Assembly: GCF_014851905.1 (NCBI RefSeq)
Contig: NZ_JACVAQ010000001.1
Location: 434,001 to 498,000 of the forward strand
DNA: 64,000 nucleotides
Reading direction: 5' to 3'
Origin: Pseudomonas sp. PDM14
GTDB lineage: Bacteria > Pseudomonadota > Gammaproteobacteria > Pseudomonadales > Pseudomonadaceae
Below are positions 56,976 to 64,000 of this stretch, one piece after another. A program made the translations under genes and the position numbers. The notes beneath the pieces were generated by a model. It searched no databases, was not told the DNA's origin, and was given only the letters and a program-made list of their open reading frames with translations. Each line of letters begins with the position of its first letter. Position 1 is the stretch's first letter.

Positions 56976-58529
56976 TCACTCTTTACTCAGGCCGTGCTGG
57001 CGCAACTTGTTGGCGATGGTGGTGTGCGACACGCCCAGACGCTTGCCCAGCAGGCGGCTGCTCGGGTGGTCGTGATAGAGGCGCTCCAGCACGGCTTTCT
57101 CGAAGCGACCGAGGATCTCGTCCAGGCCGCCCTCCACCGAGAACTCGCCGAGCGGCTGCGGCGCGCCGTAGTCCGGCAGGCGAATGTGCGCGGGCTTCAC
57201 CGTGCCGCCCTCGCACAGCGAGACGGCCTGGAACAGCACGTTTTCCAGCTGGCGCACGTTGCCCGGCCAATGGTAATGGCCGAGACGCTCCAGTGCCTGC
57301 GGCGCCAGCTTCGGCAGCGGGCAACCGATCTGCCGGCTGGCCTGGTCGAGGAAGTGCTCGACCAGCGGCGCCAGGCCATCCAGGCATTCGCGCAGCGGCG
57401 GGATGTGCAGGCTCAGCACGTTGAGGCGGTGATAGAGGTCCTGGCGAAACTCGCCCTTGGCGCACAGTTCGGAGAGGTCGACCTGGGTCGCGCAGATCAC
57501 CCGCACGTCCAGGTACACCTCCTCGTCGCTGCCGACGCGGCGGAAGCAGCCGTCCTGCAGGAAGCGCAGCAACTTGGCCTGCAGGCGCGGGCTCATCTCA
57601 CCGACGCCATCGAGGAACAGCGTGCCGCCGGCGGTCAGCTCCAACAGGCCGAGCTTGCCCTCCGGCCGCGCGCCTTCAAAGGCGCCGGGGCCGTAGCCGA
57701 ACAACTCGGTCTCGGCCATGGACTCCGGCAGGCCGGCGCAATTCAGCGCCATGAACGGCGACTGCCCGCGCGGGCTGGCCAGGTGGCAGGCGCGGGCGAG
57801 CAGCTCCTTGCCGGTGCCGGTTTCGCCCTCGATCAGCAGCGGCGCGTCCAGTGGCGCCATGCGCCGCGCCTCGCGCACCACCGCCGCCATCACTTTCGAG
57901 CTCTGGAAGATGCTGTCGAAGCCGCGCAGCTCCTGCTTGCGCACGTGGTAGATGCGCTCGCCGATGCGGTCGGCGCGGTGCAGGGTCAGCACCGCGCCGG
58001 CCATGGCGTCGCTCTCTTCGTGTTCGGTCTGCAGCGGGGCGATGTCGGCAAGGAACACGTCGCCCTTGATCTTCACCCGCAGGCCGTTGATCCGCGACTT
58101 GTTGGCGCGCACCAGCTCCGGCAGGTCGAAGTCCTCGGCATAGCGCGACAGCGCAATCCCCGGCACCTCGTCCACACGCACGCCGAGCAGTTGGGCGGCG
58201 GCACGGTTGGCGGCGACGATGCTGCCGGCCATGTCGATGGACAGTACGGGGAACTCCAGCGCGCCGAGCAGCGCGTTGAGTTCCAGGTGACGCCGCTCGC
58301 TGGGCATCAGGCCGACGCGCTTGACGCCGAACACGCCCGGCACGCTTTCCAGCTTCGGACGCAGGGCCTGGAACTGCAGGTTGATCAGGTTCGGGCAGTG
58401 CAGGTAGATGGCGTTGCCCTGCTCGCCGCCCACTTCGCCGCGGGCCACGTTGATGCCGTAGTCGACCAGCAACTGGAGGATGTCGCGCAGGATGCCGACA
58501 CGGTTCTGGCAATGAATCTTGATGCGCAT
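56976..58529 (-). CDS. phhR: TyrR-family regulator PhhR
   Basis: Activates phhABC and other aromatic amino acid genes in response to phenylalanine and tyrosine. 517 residues: N-terminal ACT-type domain (about 1-70; 'IKIHCQNRVGILRDILQLL'), PAS (about 80-190), AAA+ ATPase (about 205-440; Walker A 'IEGETGTGKELLAR', 'ELFGYGPGAFEGARPEG') and a C-terminal helix-turn-helix ('GKRLGVSHTTIANKLRQHG'). The sigma54-contact GAFTGA motif is degenerate (GAFEGA), as in TyrR proteins that work with sigma70. The start at 58529 is chosen by homology; it diverges from phhA. Confidence 0.95.
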   Translation of the reverse strand: MRIKIHCQNRVGILRDILQLLVDYGINVARGEVGGEQGNAIYLHCPNLINLQFQALRPKLESVPGVFGVKRVGLMPSERRHLELNALLGALEFPVLSIDMAGSIVAANRAAAQLLGVRVDEVPGIALSRYAEDFDLPELVRANKSRINGLRVKIKGDVFLADIAPLQTEHEESDAMAGAVLTLHRADRIGERIYHVRKQELRGFDSIFQSSKVMAAVVREARRMAPLDAPLLIEGETGTGKELLARACHLASPRGQSPFMALNCAGLPESMAETELFGYGPGAFEGARPEGKLGLLELTAGGTLFLDGVGEMSPRLQAKLLRFLQDGCFRRVGSDEEVYLDVRVICATQVDLSELCAKGEFRQDLYHRLNVLSLHIPPLRECLDGLAPLVEHFLDQASRQIGCPLPKLAPQALERLGHYHWPGNVRQLENVLFQAVSLCEGGTVKPAHIRLPDYGAPQPLGEFSVEGGLDEILGRFEKAVLERLYHDHPSSRLLGKRLGVSHTTIANKLRQHGLSKE

Positions 58530-58656
58530 GGGAGACCCGATGTTGTAGTTGGAGAGGGTCGACGGCCGTTTTTTCGCAAGGCGGCCGTTATTTCCGTCAA
58601 GAATATGTGACGAAATTGCGCACCAGCAAGGCGATTCATCGCCACCTTCCAAGCGG

Positions 58657-58674
58657 CGTAAGCCCTGCTTTACA
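58657..58674. promoter_or_regulatory. TyrR/PhhR box between phhR and phhA
   Basis: CGTAAG-N6-TTTACA matches the TGTAAA-N6-TTTACA operator in 10 of 12 positions, with one perfect half. It lies 112 bases upstream of phhA in the 256-base divergent region. A second inverted repeat, CGTCA-N8-TGACG at 58595-58612, lies nearer phhR and may be another regulator site. Confidence 0.65.
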
Positions 58675-58785
58675 GAATCCCCCTTTGCATCGTCCCCGCT
58701 TTGCCCTGTCGCCCCTGCAACCATGCCGGCATCCGCGGTATCGATAGGCACACGACAACAACAAAAGCCCCGCCCAGGAGGCCGA

Positions 58786-59571
58786 ATGAAAACCACGCAC
58801 TACCTGGCCCGCGAGCCCGATGCCGAAGGCTTTATCGACTACCCCGAGGCCGAGCACGAAGTGTGGAACACCTTGATCACCCGCCAGCTCAAGGTGATCG
58901 AAGGCCGCGCCTGTCAGGAGTACCTGGACGGCATCGACCAGCTCGGCTTGCCGCATGATCGAATCCCGCAGCTGGGCGAGATCAACCGCGTATTGCAGGC
59001 CAGCACCGGCTGGCGGGTGGCGCGGGTACCGGCACTGATCCCCTTCCAGACTTTCTTCGAGCTGCTCGCCAGCCAGCAGTTTCCGGTGGCCACGTTCATC
59101 CGTACGCGCCAGGAACTGGACTACCTGCAGGAGCCGGACATCTTCCACGAGATTTTCGGCCACTGCCCACTGCTGACCAACCCCTGGTTCGCCGCCTTTA
59201 CCCACACCTACGGCAAACTCGGCCTGCAGGCGAGCAAGGAAGAACGCGTGTACCTGGCGCGGCTGTACTGGATGACCATCGAATTCGGCCTGGTCGACAC
59301 CAGCCAGGGCCGGCGCATCTATGGCGGCGGCATCCTCTCCTCGCCGAAGGAAACGCTCTACAGCCTGTCGGACGAACCGGAACACCAGCGCTTCGATCCA
59401 CTCGAAGCCATGCGTACCCCGTATCGCATCGATATCCTGCAACCACTGTATTTCGTGCTGCCGCAGCTCAAGCGGCTGTTCGACCTGGCCCAGGAAGACA
59501 TCATGGGCATGGTCCGCCAGGCCATGCAGATGGGCCTGCACGCACCGAAATTCCCGCCCCGCGCGGCCTGA
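58786..59571 (+). CDS. phhA: phenylalanine-4-hydroxylase PhhA
   Basis: Converts phenylalanine to tyrosine using tetrahydropterin and iron. 261 residues, the bacterial length. The iron-binding histidines are in '[15 protein letters not shown]', and the third ligand Glu is in '[12 protein letters not shown]'. The start has an ideal ribosome site (CAGGAGG, 7 bases before ATG 58786); homology also starts there ([12 protein letters not shown]). It is followed by phhB and phhC in an operon activated by PhhR. Confidence 0.97.
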   Translation: MKTTHYLAREPDAEGFIDYPEAEHEVWNTLITRQLKVIEGRACQEYLDGIDQLGLPHDRIPQLGEINRVLQASTGWRVARVPALIPFQTFFELLASQQFPVATFIRTRQELDYLQEPDIFHEIFGHCPLLTNPWFAAFTHTYGKLGLQASKEERVYLARLYWMTIEFGLVDTSQGRRIYGGGILSSPKETLYSLSDEPEHQRFDPLEAMRTPYRIDILQPLYFVLPQLKRLFDLAQEDIMGMVRQAMQMGLHAPKFPPRAA

Positions 59572-59594
59572 CCCTTGATCCCTGGAGAACCCTG

Positions 59595-59948
59595 ATGTCC
59601 CTTGCCCAAGCCCAATGCGAAGCCTGCCGCGCCGATGCGCCCCACGTTTCCGAAGAAGAACTGGCAACGCTGATCAAGCAGATTCCCGACTGGAACATCG
59701 AGGTGCGCGACGGCCACATGGAGCTGGAGCGGGTCTTTCTGTTCAGGACCTTCCGCCATGCCCTGGCCTTCACCAATGCCGTCGGCGCGCTGGCCGAAGA
59801 GGTCGGCCATCACCCGGCGCTGCTCACCGAGTGGGGCAAGGTCACCGTGACCTGGTGGAGCCACGAGATGAAGGGCCTGCACCGCAACGACTTCATCATG
59901 GCCGCGCGCACCGATGTCGCCGCGCAGGCTGCGGAGGGCCGCAAGTGA
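59595..59948 (+). CDS. phhB: pterin-4a-carbinolamine dehydratase PhhB
   Basis: Regenerates the pterin cofactor for PhhA. 117 residues with the family's histidine motif '[19 protein letters not shown]' and the following '[12 protein letters not shown]'. It lies 23 bases after phhA. Its stop overlaps the GTG start of phhC. Confidence 0.96.
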   Translation: MSLAQAQCEACRADAPHVSEEELATLIKQIPDWNIEVRDGHMELERVFLFRTFRHALAFTNAVGALAEEVGHHPALLTEWGKVTVTWWSHEMKGLHRNDFIMAARTDVAAQAAEGRK

Positions 59949-61141
59949 GCCACTTCGCCGCCATCGAGCGGGTGCCGGGCGACCCGATCCTCGGGCTGAT
60001 GGACGCTTACCGCCTCGACCCCAACCCGGCCAAGTTCGACCTTGGCGTGGGCGTGTACAAAGACACGCAAGGCCTGACCCCGATTCCCCATGCGGTAAAG
60101 CTCGCCGAGCAGCGCCTGGTGGATCGGCAAACCAGCAAGAGCTACACCAGCGGCCACGGTGACCCGGCGTTCGGCACCGGGTTGCTGCATCTGGTGCTCG
60201 GCGCCGCCTCGCCGCTGCTCGCCGCCGAACGTGCCGGCGCCACGCAGACGCCCGGCGGCACCGGCGCACTGCGCCTGGCCGGCGAGTTCATCGCGCACAA
60301 TCTGCGCGGGCGCGGCATCTGGCTGAGCAATCCGACCTGGCCGATCCACCAGAGCATCTTCGCCACCTGCGGCCTGCGCGTCGGCCACTACCCCTACGTC
60401 GGCCCGGATAACCGCCTCGACGTCGAGGCCATGCTCAGTGCGCTGCAGCAGGTGCCCGCGGGTGACGTGGTGCTGCTGCACGCCTGCTGCCACAACCCGA
60501 CCGGCTTCGACCTCAGCCAGGACGACTGGCGCCAGGTGCTGCAGGTGGTGCAGGCACGCGAGCTGCTGCCGCTGATCGACTTCGCCTACCAGGGTTTCGG
60601 CGACGGCCTGGAGCAGGACGCCTGGGCCGTGCGCCTGTTCGCCGAGGCCCTGCCGGAACTGCTGATCACCAGCTCCTGCTCGAAGAACTTCGGCCTCTAC
60701 CGCGAACGCACCGGCGCGCTGATCGTGCAGGCCGGCGACAGCGAGAAACTGCTCGACGTGCGCAGCCAACTCGCCGCCCTCGCCCGCAACCTGTGGTCGA
60801 CGCCGCCCGCCCATGGCGCCGAGGTGGTCGCGACGATTCTCGCTGACGCCGAGCTGCGTGGGGTGTGGGTCGAAGAACTGGACATGATGCGCCAGCGCAT
60901 CGCCGACCTGCGCCAGGGCCTGGTGCAGGCGCTGCAACCGTTCGGCCTGGCCGAGCGCTTCGCCCACATTGGCGCCCAGCGCGGCATGTTCTCCTACACC
61001 GGCCTGAGCCCGCAGCAGGTGCAGCGCCTGCGCGACGAGTTCAGTGTGTACATGGTCGGCACGGGGCGGGCCAATGTCGCCGGCATCGACGAACGCCGCC
61101 TGGCACAACTGGCGGCGGCGATTGCCGCTGTCAGCGCCTGA
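59945..61141 (+). CDS. phhC: aromatic amino acid aminotransferase PhhC
   Basis: Aspartate/tyrosine aminotransferase family, 398 residues; takes tyrosine to 4-hydroxyphenylpyruvate. PLP lysine in '[18 protein letters not shown]', cofactor residues in '[10 protein letters not shown]' and 'DFAYQGFG'. The start is a GTG at 59945 that overlaps the phhB stop (GTGA); a longer frame upstream lies inside phhB in another reading frame. Its end is 3 bases from the end of the convergent diguanylate cyclase gene. Confidence 0.94.
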   Translation: MSHFAAIERVPGDPILGLMDAYRLDPNPAKFDLGVGVYKDTQGLTPIPHAVKLAEQRLVDRQTSKSYTSGHGDPAFGTGLLHLVLGAASPLLAAERAGATQTPGGTGALRLAGEFIAHNLRGRGIWLSNPTWPIHQSIFATCGLRVGHYPYVGPDNRLDVEAMLSALQQVPAGDVVLLHACCHNPTGFDLSQDDWRQVLQVVQARELLPLIDFAYQGFGDGLEQDAWAVRLFAEALPELLITSSCSKNFGLYRERTGALIVQAGDSEKLLDVRSQLAALARNLWSTPPAHGAEVVATILADAELRGVWVEELDMMRQRIADLRQGLVQALQPFGLAERFAHIGAQRGMFSYTGLSPQQVQRLRDEFSVYMVGTGRANVAGIDERRLAQLAAAIAAVSA

Positions 61142-61144
61142 GGC

Positions 61145-62128
61145 TTACAGAAAGGCCTGGTCGCCACGCAAGATCAGCTGATCGGGCAGGCAACGCGCGT
61201 ATTCCAGGCGATCCCGCCCGCCCTGCTTGGCCTTGTACAGCAGGCGATCCACCGCATCGATGAAGGCCAGCGGCGCGCTGTGCGGCGCCGGGATCAGCGT
61301 GCCGACGCCCAGGCTGATGGTAAGGATCTGCGCCACGGTGGAGTGCTCATGGACGATCTGCTGCTTGCGGATCGCCCGGCGGCAGCGCTCGGCAATCTTC
61401 TTCGCCGACTTCTCGTCGGTTTCCGGCAGCACCAGCACGAACTCCTCGCCGCCGAAGCGCGCGAGAAAATCCCGTGGCCGCGTCGCCGCCTGGGTCAGCG
61501 CCTGGCCAACGCGCTTGAGGCAATCGTCGCCACGAATGTGCCCGTAGTGATCGTTGTACTGCTTGAAGAAATCGATATCGAGGAGGATCAGCGACAGCGG
61601 CCGCTGGGTGCGCTGGGCGTTGGCCCATTCGATGTCCATGATCGAGTCGAACATGCGCCGGTTGTTGATGCCGGTGAGGCCGTCCTTGTAGGAATACTCC
61701 TCCAGCTCCTTCTGCAGACGGATCAGCTGCTCCTCGGTCTGCTTGCGCTCACTGATGTCGAACATGAAGCCGATCAGCGAATCGACCTCGCCATTGGCGT
61801 CGCGCATCACATGCACCACGTCGCGAATCCACACGTAGCGGCCGTCCTTGGTCAGGGCGCGGTAATCGGCCTCGTGGTCGATGCCGGACTGCGACTGCGA
61901 CACGCAGAAATTGACCACCCTGTCACGGTCTTCCGCGTGCATGCGCTCGGCCCAGTCGTTGGCGCTGATCCAGCTGTCCTGGGTCCAGCCCAGCAGCGTC
62001 TCGATCTGCGGGCCGATATAGGCGAAGGTCATGGTCTTCCAGTCGATCTTCCACGGGATCGCCTTGGTCGACTCCAGCAGGGTCTTGTACACCGCGCTGT
62101 CCGTTACCGCCTTGTTCGTGTCACTCAC
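61145..62128 (-). CDS. PAS-GGDEF diguanylate cyclase
   Basis: 327 residues with no membrane segment: PAS/PAC sensor (about 20-128, 'YVWIRDVVHVMRDANGEVDS') and a GGDEF domain. The active-site GGEEF is at 226-230, with an intact RxxD inhibitory site (217-220, RPRD), so it should make c-di-GMP with feedback control. Translation starts at a GTG with a CAGGAG ribosome site. In the P. aeruginosa order I recall, pbpG stands here beside phhC, so this gene may be a species-specific replacement. Confidence 0.9.
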   Translation of the reverse strand: MSDTNKAVTDSAVYKTLLESTKAIPWKIDWKTMTFAYIGPQIETLLGWTQDSWISANDWAERMHAEDRDRVVNFCVSQSQSGIDHEADYRALTKDGRYVWIRDVVHVMRDANGEVDSLIGFMFDISERKQTEEQLIRLQKELEEYSYKDGLTGINNRRMFDSIMDIEWANAQRTQRPLSLILLDIDFFKQYNDHYGHIRGDDCLKRVGQALTQAATRPRDFLARFGGEEFVLVLPETDEKSAKKIAERCRRAIRKQQIVHEHSTVAQILTISLGVGTLIPAPHSAPLAFIDAVDRLLYKAKQGGRDRLEYARCLPDQLILRGDQAFL

Positions 62129-62309
62129 CGCGGCTCTCCTGATTCATCACCATCACCGGCCCTGCAACGGGGTCCGCATGCCGCCGAGAAACAGCGTGCG
62201 TGGCTGGTTGCGAAGAAATATCGATGCAAGGTTTATACACAGGCCGCTCGCGCAGTGGCAATTGGCTACCCAGCCTGCCGACGAACTGTCCGGCCGGGGC
62301 GAAAACCCT

Positions 62310-62723
62310 CTAGAAATCCACCTTGCCGCGCCCGGCCTTGATCGCCCCGCGCTTGCTCTTGCCTTCCAGGCGCCGCGTCTTCGAACCCAGCGTCGGCTTG
62401 GTCGGGCGGCGCGCCTTCTCGGTCTTGCCGGCGGCGCGGATCAGCTCGCCGAGGCGCTCCAGGGCGTCGGCGCGGTTCTGCTCCTGGGTGCGGTATTGCT
62501 GGGCCTTGATGATCACCACGCCATCGGCGGTGATGCGGCTGTCACGCAGCGCCAGCAGGCGTTCCTTGTAGAACGGCGGTAGCGACGAGGCCTGGCTGTC
62601 GAAGCGCAGGTGCACGGCGCTCGACACCTTGTTGACGTTCTGCCCGCCGGCGCCCTGGGCGCGGATGGCGGTGAGTTCGACTTCGTCGTCAGGCAGATGA
62701 ATGCTGTTGGAGATGACCAGCAT
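62310..62723 (-). CDS. arfB: alternative ribosome-rescue factor ArfB (YaeJ)
   Basis: 137-residue peptidyl-tRNA hydrolase that releases stalled ribosomes on truncated mRNA. The release-factor GGQ motif is at residues 26-28 ('GAGGQNVNKVSSAVH'). The basic C-terminal tail that enters the mRNA channel is present ('SKTRRLEGKSKRGAIKAGRG'). The start at 62723 (MLVISNSIHLPDDE) is taken from homology; the frame extends to 62927 without it. Confidence 0.93.
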   Translation of the reverse strand: MLVISNSIHLPDDEVELTAIRAQGAGGQNVNKVSSAVHLRFDSQASSLPPFYKERLLALRDSRITADGVVIIKAQQYRTQEQNRADALERLGELIRAAGKTEKARRPTKPTLGSKTRRLEGKSKRGAIKAGRGKVDF

Positions 62724-63032
62724 GGCGGCAACCGGGCTAGAACGGGGCCACAGGATACCGCGCACCAGCGCAAACGGCCTGCGCCGATTGCACCTTTCGC
62801 CATACCGGCTCAGCAGTACCGGCGCCGGCAAACAGGGATCAGATAGGGCCGCAGAGTGCCTGCATATCATGCCGAGGCGACAGCACAGGGCGAGCGCGGC
62901 GCATCCCCCGCCACATCTGATCCGCATAAAACACTCACGTCTGAATCTGTTTTGTTTCCCCGCTGATTTCTACAGTGCGCCATCGCCGATACCCAGCCGG
63001 GTTTCGCATCGCATTCGTCTGCCGGGGTTCCC
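62724..63032 (+). promoter_or_regulatory. ccoN upstream region with weak ANR-like site
   Basis: 309 bases between divergent arfB and ccoN with no gene. CTGAT-CCGC-ATAAA at 62917-62930 matches the ANR/FNR box (TTGAT-N4-ATCAA) in 8 of 10 positions, 100 bases before ccoN. One of the half-sites is poor, so it is only a candidate. Nothing else stands out. Confidence 0.35.
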
Positions 63033-64000
63033 ATGCACTCAGCCGTTTCAGCACCCGCCTACAACTACAAGGTGGTCCGCCAGTTCGCCATCATGACCGT
63101 GGTCTGGGGCGTGGTCGGCATGGCCATGGGCGTGTTCATCGCCTCGCAGCTGGTGTGGCCGGCACTCAACCTCAACCTGCCGTGGACCAGCTTCGGCCGC
63201 CTGCGCCCGCTGCACACCGGCCTGGTGATCTTCGGCTTCGCCGGCAGCGCGCAGTTCGCCGCCAGCTACTACGCGGTGCAGCGCACCTGCCAGACGCGCC
63301 TGGCCTACGACAACCTGGCCGCGTTCACCTTCTGGGGCTGGCAGGCGGTGATCGTCACACTGCTGATCACCCTGCCGCTGGGCTACACCACGACCAAGGA
63401 ATACGCCGAGATCGAATTCACCGGCGCCATCGGCATGGCCATCGTCTGGGTCGCCTACGCCATCGTCTTCTTCGCCACGCTGACGCGGCGCAAAACCCGG
63501 CACATCTATGTCGGCAACTGGTTCTTCGGCGCCTTCATCCTGGTCATCGCCATGCTCCATGTGGTCAACCACCTGGCGATCCCGGTGAGCTGGTTCAAGT
63601 CCTACCCGATCTACTCCGGCGCCACCGACGCCATGGTGCAGTGGTGGTACGGGCACAACGCGGTGGGCTTCTTCCTCACCACCGGTTTCCTCGGGATGAT
63701 GTATTACTTCGTGCCCAAGCAGGTCGATCGCCCGGTCTACTCCTATCGCCTGTCGATCGTGCACTTCTGGGCGCTGATCACCCTGTACATCTGGGCCGGC
63801 CCGCACCACCTGCACTACACCGCGCTGCCGGACTGGGCGCAGTCCCTCGGCATGGCCATGTCGATCATACTTCTGGCGCCGAGCTGGGGCGGCATGGTCA
63901 ACGGCATGATGACCCTCTCCGGTGCCTGGCATAAGCTGCGCAGCGACCCGATCCTGCGCTTTCTCGTGGTGTCCCTGGCGTTCTACGGCATGTCGACCTT
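63033..64000 (+). CDS. ccoN: cbb3 cytochrome c oxidase subunit I (CcoN), cut by window end
   Basis: Catalytic subunit of the high-affinity cbb3 oxidase. 322 codons are present, about two thirds of the usual 475. The heme b ligand is likely His61 ('[11 protein letters not shown]'). Copper ligands are His208 ('[11 protein letters not shown]') and His258/His259 ('AGPHHLHY'), with the cross-linked Tyr252. Residues 63-160 differ from the CcoN1-type sequence I remember, so it may be an orphan ccoN rather than the head of a ccoNOQP operon. The start ATG at 63033 matches family N-termini ([10 protein letters not shown]). Confidence 0.93.
   Translation, partial: MHSAVSAPAYNYKVVRQFAIMTVVWGVVGMAMGVFIASQLVWPALNLNLPWTSFGRLRPLHTGLVIFGFAGSAQFAASYYAVQRTCQTRLAYDNLAAFTFWGWQAVIVTLLITLPLGYTTTKEYAEIEFTGAIGMAIVWVAYAIVFFATLTRRKTRHIYVGNWFFGAFILVIAMLHVVNHLAIPVSWFKSYPIYSGATDAMVQWWYGHNAVGFFLTTGFLGMMYYFVPKQVDRPVYSYRLSIVHFWALITLYIWAGPHHLHYTALPDWAQSLGMAMSIILLAPSWGGMVNGMMTLSGAWHKLRSDPILRFLVVSLAFYGMST

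Noticed and set aside
58655..58668. Sigma54 -24/-12 promoter for phhA (GG-N10-GC)
   Set aside because: The match is the bare dinucleotides and it overlaps the PhhR box. PhhR also lacks the GAFTGA motif.

Overview
The window is a chromosomal segment of a high-GC gammaproteobacterium, almost certainly a Pseudomonas. The basis is the lexA-sulA pair, fadB before fadA, AmrZ, RsmA/CsrA, the two-subunit arginine succinyltransferase (AruF/AruG), the aot-argR arginine uptake cluster, the phhRABC phenylalanine cluster and a cbb3-type CcoN. Much of the gene order matches what I remember of P. aeruginosa. I ran no alignment, so the species is open. No insertion sequence, prophage or CRISPR array was seen.

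Left part (1-22080): the 3' end of lexA with sulA, topA, the fatty-acid beta-oxidation operon fadBA, a universal stress protein, an ABC-F ATPase (Uup), soluble lytic transglycosylase (Slt), a MOSC protein, a chemotaxis receptor facing cheV, a YegS-type lipid kinase, molybdenum-cofactor genes (moaB-moeA diverging from mobA), a small lipoprotein and tRNA-Pro(CGG).

Middle part (22080-33930): a block that looks accessory, lying between tRNA-Pro(CGG) and tRNA-Arg(CCT). It carries a secreted DUF1254 protein, then a two-gene operon of a FAN1-type VRR nuclease and a nuclease-helicase fusion, preceded by a near-ideal LexA box. Facing it is a red-light sensing operon: bacteriophytochrome bphP, a response regulator, a hybrid histidine kinase and the biliverdin-producing heme oxygenase bphO.

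Right part (33930-64000): amrZ, mgtE, an envelope protein, tRNA-Arg(ACG) twice and tRNA-Ser(GCT) beside csrA, then lysC and alaS. The complete arginine succinyltransferase (AST) pathway follows, then argR with the aotJQMP transporter. Perfect ArgR half-site matches lie before both aruC and aotJ, so arginine uptake, breakdown and control form one unit. Next are acsA, phhR diverging from phhABC, a PAS-GGDEF diguanylate cyclase, the ribosome-rescue factor arfB, and the first two thirds of a ccoN gene cut by the window end.

The most interesting element is the SOS-linked fan1/nuclease-helicase operon at 23821-27778.
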